This document shows, in pieces, positions 1 to 8,065 of a stretch of 64,000 bases of DNA. The stretch is from Methanobacteriota archaeon. Lineage in GTDB: Archaea; Methanobacteriota; Methanobacteria; Methanobacteriales; Methanobacteriaceae. Position 1 is the stretch's first letter, and the number at the start of each line of letters is the position of its first letter. The notes beneath the pieces were generated by a model, which saw only the letters and a program-made list of their open reading frames with translations, was not told where the DNA came from and did not search any database. The DNA lies in contig JAKQFA010000028.1 of assembly GCA_029556335.1 (NCBI GenBank), forward strand, positions 62,501-126,500, read 5' to 3'. Both the position numbers and the translations under genes were made by a program.

Positions 1-288
1 AACCATCTGGAATGGCCTACCATAGGGGCCACGCAGCCCAATTTTATCACCTTCTATTAAGGAATGCAACTGGTCGGTGATTTTCCCCACATTCTTGATG
101 GATACGCCTATCTCACCAGCCACTGGATCAGTGAAAGAAATGGACATGGGCTTCTCATCCTGGAAGTTCCAGACCATCAGAAACTGTCCGGGATGAACCT
201 CCCCCTGATCCCAATTAAATATGAAAGTTTTAACGGTGAAATTTTCAGTTTCTATCCTTTTTATCTCCAGAACCCTTGGAACATGCAT
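1..288 (-). CDS. pyrK: Dihydroorotate dehydrogenase electron transfer subunit (PyrK), partial
   Basis: The first 96 residues of a PyrK-like iron-sulfur flavoprotein, cut by the window edge. The frame runs from an ATG at 288 to base 1 without a stop. It begins MHVPRVLEIKRIETENF and carries the ferredoxin-reductase FAD-binding segment (PGQFLMVW, then EKPMSISF) and the loop GLRGPYGRPF. In class 1B enzymes PyrK passes electrons from PyrD to NAD. It starts 23 bases downstream of the pyrD stop, so the two form one transcription unit. The C-terminal NAD-binding and [2Fe-2S] parts lie outside the window. Confidence 0.85.
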   Translation of the reverse strand, partial: MHVPRVLEIKRIETENFTVKTFIFNWDQGEVHPGQFLMVWNFQDEKPMSISFTDPVAGEIGVSIKNVGKITDQLHSLIEGDKIGLRGPYGRPFQMV

Positions 289-311
289 TTTATCAGCCTA
301 TAACTAGATTG

Positions 312-1217
312 TTAATCTTGATGGGCCAGGCCCACCATCTCATCCACTCGGTTGAATTCTTTATCCCTCATGAAACTTTCCAGGCCATTGCAGATCCTCT
401 GGAAAACTTCCAATCCCTGGTACATGACTGCGGTACCAACTTGAATGCTACAGGCCCCGGCGTACAGGAACTCCACTGCATCTTTATGATCCATTATGCC
501 ACCCACACCAATTATAGGGATCTTCACTGCCTCATAGGCCTGGTAGACACATCGAAGGGCTATGGGTTTAATGGCTGGTCCAGACATTCCACCGAAACGG
601 TTGGAAAGAATGGGCCGTGCTGTTTCCAGGTCGATGCACATACCCGGGCCCAGGGAGTTGATAAGAGTAAGGCCATCCGCACCTGCCTCCTGGGCGGCCA
701 GGGCAATTTCAACGATATCCGTTACATTGGGAGTTAATTTGACTGTAACCGGCACATTTACGGTTTTTTTGACCGCCCTGACCATTTCTCCAGTAAGATC
801 CGGATCCTGACCTATGGATGCACCGCAGCCCGTCATGGCATGGGGGCAGGACACGTTCAATTCCAGGGCATCCACCATATCCTCTATCTTTTTAGCAACC
901 AGAGAGAATTCCTCAGGAGATGATCCGTACAGGGATGCTATGGTAGGCACCTTCTCATCTATTCTTCCCAGTTCCACCTTGAAAGCCTCAACTCCAGGGT
1001 TAGAAAGGCCAATTGCATTGATTATTCCTCCCTGCACCTCTACGGTGGTGGGGTTGGGATAGCCCTTGTTGGGTTCCAGACTAAAGGACTTGGTAACCAC
1101 ACCTCCCACCCCATTTCGGGCTGCCCAGTTCAAAGAAGATGCCGTGCTGCCCATTACACCGGCAGCTAGTAGTACTGGGTTTTTCAGTTTCATATTCAGA
1201 ATTTCCACTTCAAGCAT
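312..1217 (-). CDS. pyrD: Dihydroorotate dehydrogenase B, catalytic subunit
   Basis: A 301-residue FMN-dependent TIM-barrel enzyme that oxidises dihydroorotate to orotate, the fourth step of UMP synthesis. Visible family marks are the N-terminal MKLKNPVLLAAGVMGS, the active-site region ELNVSCPHAMTGCGASIGQD (catalytic Cys of class 1B), the FMN-phosphate binding stretches VKLTPNVTDI and GVGGIMDHKDAVEFLYAGA, and the closing IQVGTAVM. Length is normal for PyrDB. It is cotranscribed with pyrK downstream. The start used is the ATG at 1217; it is divergent from nop5, 50 bases away. Confidence 0.95.
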   Translation of the reverse strand: MLEVEILNMKLKNPVLLAAGVMGSTASSLNWAARNGVGGVVTKSFSLEPNKGYPNPTTVEVQGGIINAIGLSNPGVEAFKVELGRIDEKVPTIASLYGSSPEEFSLVAKKIEDMVDALELNVSCPHAMTGCGASIGQDPDLTGEMVRAVKKTVNVPVTVKLTPNVTDIVEIALAAQEAGADGLTLINSLGPGMCIDLETARPILSNRFGGMSGPAIKPIALRCVYQAYEAVKIPIIGVGGIMDHKDAVEFLYAGACSIQVGTAVMYQGLEVFQRICNGLESFMRDKEFNRVDEMVGLAHQD

Positions 1218-1236
1218 GATTACACCCGGAGCAATG

Positions 1237-1245
1237 TTTTATAAT
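1237..1245 (+). promoter_or_regulatory. TATA box for the nop5 unit
   Basis: The sequence TTTTATAAT ends 22 bases before the nop5 ATG, in the 50-base gap between the divergent pyrD and nop5 starts. At the usual archaeal spacing transcription would begin close to the ATG, giving a very short or absent leader, which fits the lack of a clear Shine-Dalgarno site there. Confidence 0.5.
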
Positions 1246-1267
1246 CCTCCCCCTACACAGTAGAACC

Positions 1268-2482
1268 ATGGAATGTTACCTCAGCAGTACATTTGCCGGA
1301 TTTATAGCTCTAGATGAGAATTTCAACCTCCTTGATTATGAACTTTTCCCAAAGGATAAACTCTTAGAGAAGTATCTGGAAATCCAGACCAGGGAAATAA
1401 CCACCGAAGAAAGGCATCTAATCGGAAGACTGGCCAGTAGTGGTTACCAGGTCCTCATCGAGTCCAACAATTTAGTTTCCACATATAAAGAGCTTGATTA
1501 TGAATTAGAATTCCGGATAGAATCTGATACCAGGGGGGGGAAGTATTTACGTGCCAACCTCCCCGGTGTCCTGGAGAAGATCGGCTTCATCGGGACGGCC
1601 AGTGATTTGAGAGAAGTGGTGCATGAACTATCCATCCAAGTCACCGAGGAAAAACTCAGAACCGCCTCCCGGGCCGATGACTTGCTCCTGATCCAGGCCA
1701 TAAACGCCATAGATGATGTGGAAGAATCTGTGGTGAAGTTGAGCGAAAGGCTGAGAGAATGGTATCCTATACATTTCCCGGAGCTGGACTTGGTTAAGAA
1801 TCAGGAAAAGTACGTGGAATTGGTGGTTTTGTATGGCCATCGGGATTCTATTGTAGATTCTGGAGTATTAATTGATGTTTTAGATGATAATATCAATCCG
1901 GAAACCAGTTTAGGGTCAGATATATCCCCAGAAGACCTGGAAATCCTGCAGAAATTTGCAAGGAGTCTGCAGTCCCTGATTTTGACCAAAAAATCTTTGA
2001 ATACCTTTGTGGATAAGAGGATGGGTGAGTTGGCCCCTAACCTCAGGGAACTGGCCGGTGCCTCCCTTGGTGCCAAGCTGATATCCCATGTGGGCAGCAT
2101 CAAAGGGTTGGCCATGCTCCCCTCCAGCACCATCCAGATCATGGGGGCGGAGAAGGCGCTATTCCGGCATTTGAAAAGCGGGGAGCGGCCCCCCAAGCAT
2201 GGGCTTATCTATCAGCACCCCGAAGTCCGAGGGTCCCGGTGGTGGATAAGGGGGAAGGTGGCCCGTTTACTGGCGGCAAAGATAAGTCTAGCGGTTCGGA
2301 AGGACTTCTTCAGTGGAGAAAAGGACCCACAGATAGTGGAAGACTTCCATAAACGCCTAGAGGAAATACGAAGGGCACAGCCATTCCCTAAAAAGACTAA
2401 AAAACCTAAGGTCACCAAGAAGAAGAAAAAGAAACGGGATAAAAAGCGATTCACACGTAGTGAGTGGAAGGATTACTACTAA
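1268..2482 (+). CDS. nop5: Nop5/Nop56/Nop58-family C/D-box sRNP scaffold protein
   Basis: Core protein of archaeal C/D-box ribonucleoproteins, which bridges L7Ae on the guide RNA and fibrillarin. The 404-residue product has the fibrillarin-binding N-terminal domain (about 1-120), a coiled-coil middle with REWYPIHFPEL (about 160-175), the Nop domain with ELAGASLGAKLISHVGSIKG and the RNA-facing GAEKALFRHLK / PKHGLIYQHP, and a strongly basic lysine-rich tail (KKTKKPKVTKKKKKKRDKK). Fibrillarin lies 370 bases downstream on the same strand, as in most Euryarchaeota. A C/D-box guide that would use this complex is encoded in the tRNA-Trp intron at 49000-49078. Confidence 0.95.
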   Translation: MECYLSSTFAGFIALDENFNLLDYELFPKDKLLEKYLEIQTREITTEERHLIGRLASSGYQVLIESNNLVSTYKELDYELEFRIESDTRGGKYLRANLPGVLEKIGFIGTASDLREVVHELSIQVTEEKLRTASRADDLLLIQAINAIDDVEESVVKLSERLREWYPIHFPELDLVKNQEKYVELVVLYGHRDSIVDSGVLIDVLDDNINPETSLGSDISPEDLEILQKFARSLQSLILTKKSLNTFVDKRMGELAPNLRELAGASLGAKLISHVGSIKGLAMLPSSTIQIMGAEKALFRHLKSGERPPKHGLIYQHPEVRGSRWWIRGKVARLLAAKISLAVRKDFFSGEKDPQIVEDFHKRLEEIRRAQPFPKKTKKPKVTKKKKKKRDKKRFTRSEWKDYY

Positions 2483-2534
2483 GGATGAAAATTTCATAGA
2501 TTAGGGAGGAAATCAGAATTAGGGGGAAAGAAAC

Positions 2535-2804
2535 ATGTTAAATGATCTAGTCGCAATTGTATCCATCGTATCCAGCATAGTCTCCATGATCCTGGCCATT
2601 TTCGCTATAATGTTCTCCCGCAGAGTAGAAGAACGCCTTAAAAATAATTTTCTGAGACTTAAAGAGACCATGGAACTAAACCGTGACCAGGCCGAAGCCT
2701 GTCTTTACAACATAGACAAGGAAGCCGAGGCCATCAAGAACACCGTGGCTGACAGCCACTCCCAGATTCACGAGTCCCTGCAGATGCTGAAAAAGGAGAA
2801 GTAG
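2535..2804 (+). CDS. Small membrane-anchored coiled-coil protein of unknown function
   Basis: An 89-residue protein between nop5 and fibrillarin. Residues 5-29 (LVAIVSIVSSIVSMILAIFAIMF) form one membrane helix; the rest is a charged helix likely to form a coiled coil in the cytoplasm. A good ribosome binding site (GGGGGAAAG) precedes the ATG. I do not recognise a family. Its position suggests cotranscription with the C/D-box genes, but nothing in the sequence links it to RNA modification. Confidence 0.75.
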   Translation: MLNDLVAIVSIVSSIVSMILAIFAIMFSRRVEERLKNNFLRLKETMELNRDQAEACLYNIDKEAEAIKNTVADSHSQIHESLQMLKKEK

Positions 2805-2855
2805 AACATTTAGGATTACCCACCGGAAAGATTATCCAAGAATTGAGGATCCATC

Positions 2856-3521
2856 ATGGAAATAAGAGAAAAATATCCCGGAGTCTACCAGTTAGAGGAC
2901 AACGTAGCTACTGTTAACCTCAAGCCCCAGGTGAAAGTTTACGGCGAAAAATTGGTGGACTATGAGGATAAAGAACTCCGCATCTGGGACCCCCGTCGTT
3001 CCAAGCTGGCTGCGGCCATCAGAAATGGCCTGAAAACCTTTCCCTTCAGGGAAGACTCCCGGGTGCTGTATCTGGGGGCGTCCGCCGGGACCACACCCTC
3101 CCACTTATCAGACATAATAGTAGATGGTATTGTATTCTGTGTGGAGTTCTCGCCGCGTATGATGCGGGAACTCTTACAGTTAAGCCGAGAGCGGGAGAAC
3201 CTGATCCCTATACTGGACGATGCCACCAAACCCCACCATTACCAGCCCCTGATGGAGGAGGTGGATGTGGTCTACAGTGACGTGGCCCAGCCCCGGCAGA
3301 CCGAGCTCTTCATGGACAACATGCGCCGATTCTTGAAGGAGGATGGTCTGGGCCTGATGGCCATTAAGGCCCGGAGTATAGATGTGACCCAGCGCCCCAA
3401 GAAGGTATTTCGCCAGGAAGAATCCAAACTTAAAGCAGCAGGGTTCCGGGTGGTGGAAAAGGTGGACCTGGAGCCCTACGAGAAGGACCACATGGTGGTG
3501 GTTTGTGAGTTCAGTTTCTGA
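2856..3521 (+). CDS. flpA: Fibrillarin-like rRNA/tRNA 2'-O-methyltransferase
   Basis: The SAM-dependent methyltransferase of the C/D-box RNP, which places 2'-O-methyl groups on rRNA and tRNA nucleotides chosen by guide RNAs. The 221-residue protein shows the archaeal fibrillarin start (YPGVYQLEDNVATVNL), the RIWDPRRSKLAAAI segment, the SAM-binding motif VLYLGASAGTTPSHLSDI, CVEFSPRMMRELL, the acidic DDATKP and DVVYSDVAQP. The site GAGGAT before the ATG supports the start. It belongs with nop5 upstream. Confidence 0.97.
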   Translation: MEIREKYPGVYQLEDNVATVNLKPQVKVYGEKLVDYEDKELRIWDPRRSKLAAAIRNGLKTFPFREDSRVLYLGASAGTTPSHLSDIIVDGIVFCVEFSPRMMRELLQLSRERENLIPILDDATKPHHYQPLMEEVDVVYSDVAQPRQTELFMDNMRRFLKEDGLGLMAIKARSIDVTQRPKKVFRQEESKLKAAGFRVVEKVDLEPYEKDHMVVVCEFSF

Positions 3522-3537
3522 GGTATGAAGAGCGTTT

Positions 3538-3761
3538 CTACTCGATCATACCATTTCTATGTATCCTGCACGAATAGCTGGTAAGTTTCTTTGCTATTTC
3601 TGACACTGTATCCTCCATTTTAGATAGAAATATTCTCCATAAACGGTGTCATTTTCCCACGCACTATTAAAAGCCGCCTGTAATACTGCCACCTGGGTTG
3701 ACAGTCCAATCAACAGCCGAACTTACCCCGTGAAAAGATATAACACCAACAAAATCCCCAT
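3538..3761 (-). pseudogene. Decayed small membrane/secreted protein gene
   Basis: The 417-base gap between fibrillarin and coaBC holds protein-like sequence on the minus strand. From an ATG at 3761 it reads a hydrophobic start (MGILLVLYLFTG), a TAA at 3725-3723, then in the same frame LSTQVAVLQAAFNSAWEND followed by TVYGEYFYLK. A one-base frame change then continues as MEDTVSEIAKKLTSYSC to a stop at 3540-3538. One nonsense codon plus one frameshift in about 75 codons suggest a dead gene. No family recognised. I see nothing else between 3762 and 3938 beyond AT-rich spacer. Confidence 0.45.
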
Positions 3762-3938
3762 GAAAACCAAAATCTATTCATAATTCACCCAACATTAGCA
3801 TCAAACATTCATATTGATATTGCTCACTGATGAAATTGTTATTATCAATATCATCATCAAAAGAGAATTTAAATAAACAACTAAGCCCCATATCTTCAAA
3901 AAATAGGAAAAAACTGTAAAATAATTACTATAAAAAAA

Positions 3939-5081
3939 TTAAAGCCTCTGCACCACTTTATCAATTATCTTACCCGCAATCTCCTCCTTAGAGGTTAAAG
4001 GAACCTTGCGCACGTGCTCATCAATTAAGAGAACCTGGTTCTCATCGGACCCGAAGCCAGCCCCAGGTACCGCCACGTCGTTAGCCACCACCAGGTCGGC
4101 CCGGGATTCATCCATCCTCTGCCGGGCGGATTCCACGATCTCCTCATTGGAGACATTGTAGTCGGCTTTGAAGGCTACCAGGAATATCTCCGGGTTGATG
4201 GCCTTCACCCGGTTGATGATCTTTGGAGCCGGTCGTAATTGGAGGGTTATATCTTCATGGGAGGATACTTTGTGGGTTTCTTTTTCCAGGGTGAAGTCCG
4301 ACACCGCCGCTGCGGAAAGAAACACATCCTGGTCCAGGACCAGTCCCTCTACTTCGAGTTGCATCTCCAGGGCGGATTTCACCTTCACCACTCGGAATAT
4401 AGATGGGAGGCCGATTTCGACCCGGCCGCATATTAAAGTAACATCCGCTCCCCGCCGGAAGGCTTCCTTGGCTATTTCCACGCCCATCTTCCCGGAGCTG
4501 CGGTTGGTTATCCCCCGGATGGGATCTATATCCTCATAGGTGGCTCCGGCACTGACCAGGACTTTTTTACCCGCCAGGTCTCTTTTGGAGGTGTTCCTTT
4601 CTACTTTAAGGACTATGTCCTGGATGGATGGGAACTTAGCCTTGTTCTCCTCCTGTCGGGGTTCCACGAAGAGTATGCCTTCACCTTTAAGCTTATTTAT
4701 ATTCTCTTCCACCGCCCGGTACATGGATTCGTGCATGGAGGGCACCATGATGATGGGAGTATCATAACCGTAGGCGGTGACCAATAGGGTGTTAATGGGA
4801 TTGTCTGCTATTTTGTAGGCAAATTTGCTTATGACGTTGGCTGTGGCAGGTGCTACCAGGATCAGGTCTTCGCGGGCGTATTTGACGTGTTCGATGTCAC
4901 CGGTTAGCTTGGTGATGACCTTCTCTCCTGTAGCAAATTCCAGTGCGTAAGGATTGATTATATCACAGGCCCCATCACTCATGAAGCATTTAACCTTAAA
5001 TCCCTGTCTTTTTAGTTCCCGGGCTAGTTTAACCGTCTCCACTGCTGCTACACTGCCAGTGGCACACAGTACAATGCGCAT
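3939..5081 (-). CDS. coaBC: Bifunctional phosphopantothenoylcysteine decarboxylase / phosphopantothenate-cysteine ligase
   Basis: Makes 4'-phosphopantetheine from phosphopantothenate and cysteine for coenzyme A. The N-terminal flavoprotein (CoaC, about 1-175) shows MRIVLCATGSVAAVE, the substrate clamp PSMHESM with its catalytic His, and DNPINTL. The C-terminal ligase (CoaB) shows VLVSAGATYEDIDPIRGITN, RSSGKMGVEIA, and the lysine motif FLVAFKADYN. The ATG at 5081 is preferred because GGAGG precedes it closely; an upstream in-frame GTG (5093) overlaps that site. Length (380 aa) is typical. Confidence 0.95.
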   Translation of the reverse strand: MRIVLCATGSVAAVETVKLARELKRQGFKVKCFMSDGACDIINPYALEFATGEKVITKLTGDIEHVKYAREDLILVAPATANVISKFAYKIADNPINTLLVTAYGYDTPIIMVPSMHESMYRAVEENINKLKGEGILFVEPRQEENKAKFPSIQDIVLKVERNTSKRDLAGKKVLVSAGATYEDIDPIRGITNRSSGKMGVEIAKEAFRRGADVTLICGRVEIGLPSIFRVVKVKSALEMQLEVEGLVLDQDVFLSAAAVSDFTLEKETHKVSSHEDITLQLRPAPKIINRVKAINPEIFLVAFKADYNVSNEEIVESARQRMDESRADLVVANDVAVPGAGFGSDENQVLLIDEHVRKVPLTSKEEIAGKIIDKVVQRL

Positions 5082-5122
5082 AATAACCTCCACCTGTGAC
5101 TAACTTAGATGTAAATAGCCAT

Positions 5123-5626
5123 CTAATATTCATTCCGGTCAATGACCACCAGGGTTTCTTCCCCTGTCAATTCTTTTATAATATCATTCAAGACTTCAAT
5201 CTTGGCGGGAATACGACGAGAATCCTCTCTCCTAACCCGTATCTTGTATTTCTTTTTCTGGTCCATGCCATAGACTATGTTTATCCCTGAAATCCGTGCT
5301 GGTGCCAGAATATCCTGGGCTAGATTTTTCAGGTCAGAATTCTCTCCAACCACCCGGATTTTCCTGCCCACCTTCTTGGATAACTCCCGGACTATCTTTC
5401 CACCCCTGCCTATGATTTTACCAACCTGATCCTTCTGGGTGATGATTATAACCACGTCACCTATTTCAATGGTCTTTTTAAAACTAATTTTCCCATCTCC
5501 CAGTTTGAAAAGGATTTTGGCAATGTCCAAGTCCATTTGGCTTATTTCTCCACTTTTCAGTTTGGTTTCACAGCCCTGACAGAGTATTCCACTTTTCAGG
5601 CAGACATCGCACACTGGCAACACCAT
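5123..5626 (-). CDS. NusA-like KH-domain RNA-binding protein with N-terminal zinc finger
   Basis: A 167-residue protein with a possible four-cysteine zinc site at the N-terminus (CDVCLKSGILCQGC) followed by two KH-type modules. The first contains the GxxG loop in KIIGRGGKIVRELSKKVG; the second includes APARISGINIVYG. This matches archaeal NusA-like KH proteins, implicated in transcription or RNA binding; the exact role is not visible. The ATG at 5626 is chosen because GGAGG lies eight bases upstream; the TTG at 5632 lies too close to it. It precedes coaBC by 41 bases, so the two are probably cotranscribed. Confidence 0.8.
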   Translation of the reverse strand: MVLPVCDVCLKSGILCQGCETKLKSGEISQMDLDIAKILFKLGDGKISFKKTIEIGDVVIIITQKDQVGKIIGRGGKIVRELSKKVGRKIRVVGENSDLKNLAQDILAPARISGINIVYGMDQKKKYKIRVRREDSRRIPAKIEVLNDIIKELTGEETLVVIDRNEY

Positions 5627-5744
5627 TCTCAATTCCTCCTCAACTTAAGTGACTACGGTTCAAAGGTATCCCTGGGATGTTATACCGGTATCTGTAATGA
5701 TCTTATCGTTACTGTCCAGGTTTTCATTGAATGATCCGGATTTA

Positions 5745-5766
5745 TGACTTTATCCTAATAAAGTCA
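5745..5766. other. Inverted repeat in the gap upstream of the KH gene
   Basis: A perfect 9-bp stem with a 4-base loop (TGACTTTAT-CCTA-ATAAAGTCA), about 120 bases upstream of the KH-protein start. A run of eight T on the plus strand follows about ten bases later, but no plus-strand gene ends here, so a plus-strand terminator is unlikely. It may be an operator of the leftward KH-coaBC unit or the end of the leftward lipoprotein transcript. The remainder of the 5627-6064 gap is AT-rich and shows no gene. Confidence 0.3.
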
Positions 5767-6064
5767 CAGTATAACCTTTTTTTTGTAGATGAATAAAATA
5801 AAAACGTATTTTTAGGCGAGTGATAAACACTACCCTGATAATATGGCAGTCTACTCTTCAATTATACTATCCCCACCATCTACTATATAATTTTTTGCTT
5901 GGTTCATGAAATCATGAAACAGAAATAAATTCACAGGCTAAAAAGGAAAACAGGGTTCTTTTAAAAAAAGATAACTCCCATTAAGATAAATTGAAGTGAA
6001 AAAATGCGTTCTAGAGGTTCGATCACATCCTCTTTGTTCTGTTTCCATACCGGATTGGTACGGG

Positions 6065-6595
6065 CTACTGGACCTGGAAGCTGTTGACTATGATGTCAAA
6101 ACTGGATTGCAGATTTTCAAAATCTGTTTTTCTGGAACTGCACAGTATCACGTAGATTGTGCCGTTTTTTTCCAGCCACACCACCCTGTACTGTTTTTCT
6201 ATACCTGAAGAGGAAGAGATGTAGATGTTTTCCAGGGCCTTTAATTTGCTGGTGGTTATGTTGGCTTCGGAGACCTTCTGGTTATCGGTCTTGTTGAAAA
6301 AGGTAGCGTAGTTATCATCATAGGCTTTGTTGAGTTTGGTCCCCTTGGTTACGTTAGGTTTTTGGATGACCACCTGGGTGGTGGGAGAATTGGTACCGGA
6401 GAGTACACTACTAGGGTCAGCCACTGCAGCCACTGCATCGGGTGAAGTGGTTTGAACCACCGCCCAATCTGCAGGGTACTGGAAGGTGACGTTGTTTTGA
6501 CTGAAGGTCCTGGTTTCATTGTTATCAGGAGTTATGCACCCTGAGACCATAACCACGATCAGTAGTGAAAATATTAAAAAGAGATATCTGCGCAT
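6065..6595 (-). CDS. PsbP-like exported lipoprotein
   Basis: A 176-residue exported protein. The N-terminus MRRYLFLIFSLLIVVMVSGC is a lipoprotein-type signal with the lipobox VSGC, so Cys20 would be the anchoring residue. The mature part (RTFSQNNVTFQYPADWAVVQ) has the opening typical of archaeal PsbP-related proteins, which are common and poorly understood in Methanobacterium. GAGGTG precedes the ATG. Function unknown; located on the outer face of the membrane by inference. Confidence 0.75.
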   Translation of the reverse strand: MRRYLFLIFSLLIVVMVSGCITPDNNETRTFSQNNVTFQYPADWAVVQTTSPDAVAAVADPSSVLSGTNSPTTQVVIQKPNVTKGTKLNKAYDDNYATFFNKTDNQKVSEANITTSKLKALENIYISSSSGIEKQYRVVWLEKNGTIYVILCSSRKTDFENLQSSFDIIVNSFQVQ

Positions 6596-6643
6596 TTTAA
6601 CACCTCTCGTCGTTTATCTTCATAGACTTTATTGACTCATAAC

Positions 6644-7195
6644 TTATCCAGTTGTATTGGTGGGAGTGGTGGGAGTGGTTGTATTCTTTTTGGTGGTTGT
6701 TGTCTTGGTGGTCGTGGTGTTAGTCTTAGTGAGATTAGTGGTGTTTTTCACAGGAAATGCACTTTCATTAGCCACAAGAGAATCACCGGAAGGTTCAGAA
6801 GGGGATTGCATGATGAGAGCACCGAATCCTGTTCCCACCAGGAATGCCACCACCAGGAATATGGCTAGCATGGTTTTCCATCTGCTGTTGGTGATGGAGC
6901 TTGCCTTACTCTGAGGTTGGGGGTTGCTGATATATCTCTGCAATAGTAATTCCCGTTCTTCCTGTTTTTTCTTCTTTTCTTCCTTCTCAGTCCAGTACTC
7001 AAGTGGTTTTTCAACCTGTCCTTTACCCTGAAGCCTCTTAATCCTATCAGCAGTTTCAAATGTCTCAAGCAGGCGATTTAATTCATTTTTTTGTGAAGTA
7101 TAAGTTTCACGAGATATATTGCCCTGTGAATAGTCAAATTCAAGTTCTTGTAAGTTTCTGATGATCTTTTGCTTATCTGGCACTATATCAATCAT
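6644..7195 (-). CDS. Membrane protein with coiled-coil N-terminus and Thr/Asn-rich tail
   Basis: A 183-residue protein of three parts: a charged helical segment (1-90, with ETADRIKRLQGKGQ and EKKKKQEEREL), one membrane helix near 110-132 (MLAIFLVVAFLVGTGFGALI), and an external tail that ends in a low-complexity run of about 35 Thr, Asn, Lys and Pro residues (such as KTNTTTTKTTTTKKNTTTP). The tail could carry N-linked glycans on its repeated NTT sequons. The ATG overlaps the end of pheA by 8 bases, suggesting translational coupling. No family recognised. Confidence 0.7.
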   Translation of the reverse strand: MIDIVPDKQKIIRNLQELEFDYSQGNISRETYTSQKNELNRLLETFETADRIKRLQGKGQVEKPLEYWTEKEEKKKKQEERELLLQRYISNPQPQSKASSITNSRWKTMLAIFLVVAFLVGTGFGALIMQSPSEPSGDSLVANESAFPVKNTTNLTKTNTTTTKTTTTKKNTTTPTTPTNTTG

Positions 7196-7997
7196 CTCCT
7201 TCTCTGGGATATGAGCCTAGAATCTTTACGTATCCTACCTTAGATTTAATGCTATTTAAAACATTCCGAATGGTTTCCTCTTCCCGGTGCCCCTCAAAGT
7301 CGAGGAAAAAAATATAGCTCCCAAGCCCCTCTTTGGATGGGCGGGATTCAATTTTTGTGAGGTTAACTTTAAAATTTGCAAAATCCCCTAATAACTCATA
7401 AAGACCCCCAGGATGATCATCAGGAAGAGAGAAAACTATAGATGTCTTGTCTTTCCCCGTATAAGCATGATCATTAACCCCAATACACAAAAAACGGGTG
7501 GTATTATTGGGATAGTCCTGTACATCATAATCGGCTATTACCAGCCCATAAATTTCTGCCGCCCGTGAAGTACCAATGGCTCCCCTTTCGGGTTTTCCTT
7601 TTATGGCTTTAGCTGCTGCAGTGGTACTAAGCATAGCACGGGTGGGTATTCCCAATTTTTCTAGGTAAACGCGGCATTGGGCTAGGGCTTGGGAATGAGA
7701 ATAGACTTCTTTCACATCTTCCAACTTGGCCCCGGGATTTACTAGCAGATGCTGCCGGATAGGTAATATAATCTCCTTTATTATCTTCAAACAATCTTCC
7801 TGGGCTAAAATATCCAGGGTAACCCCTACTGACCCTTCCACGGAATTTTCAATAGGAACCACCCCTGCATCCACATCCCGGACTTTAACTGCTTCCAGTA
7901 CTTCCACTATGGAATCAAAGGATCTTAAATCTTCTGATATTTTGGTGGCTGCTTCTTCGGTGAAGGTGCCAGCCGGACCTAAAAATCCAATTATCAT
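7188..7997 (-). CDS. pheA: Prephenate dehydratase
   Basis: Converts prephenate to phenylpyruvate in phenylalanine synthesis. The 269-residue monofunctional enzyme shows the start MIIGFLGPAGTFTEEAA, GVVPIENSVEGSVG, the catalytic NNTTRFLCIG (the TRF motif), and a C-terminal ACT domain with ESRPSKEGLGSYIFF, the ESRP signature that binds phenylalanine for feedback inhibition. The ATG at 7997 has GGAGTGA at proper spacing; an upstream ATG at 8012 overlaps that site. No chorismate mutase domain is attached. Confidence 0.95.
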   Translation of the reverse strand: MIIGFLGPAGTFTEEAATKISEDLRSFDSIVEVLEAVKVRDVDAGVVPIENSVEGSVGVTLDILAQEDCLKIIKEIILPIRQHLLVNPGAKLEDVKEVYSHSQALAQCRVYLEKLGIPTRAMLSTTAAAKAIKGKPERGAIGTSRAAEIYGLVIADYDVQDYPNNTTRFLCIGVNDHAYTGKDKTSIVFSLPDDHPGGLYELLGDFANFKVNLTKIESRPSKEGLGSYIFFLDFEGHREEETIRNVLNSIKSKVGYVKILGSYPREGDD

Positions 7998-8065
7998 GTT
8001 TTCACTCCACATTAACTAGAAATTGAAAATAATTCTCCAAGAGAACTTTTTTTCATGAAAACTAG

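Noticed and set aside
5745..5785. Bacterial-type terminator (hairpin plus T run) on the plus strand
   Set aside because: No plus-strand gene ends here and the T run is separated from the stem by about ten bases.
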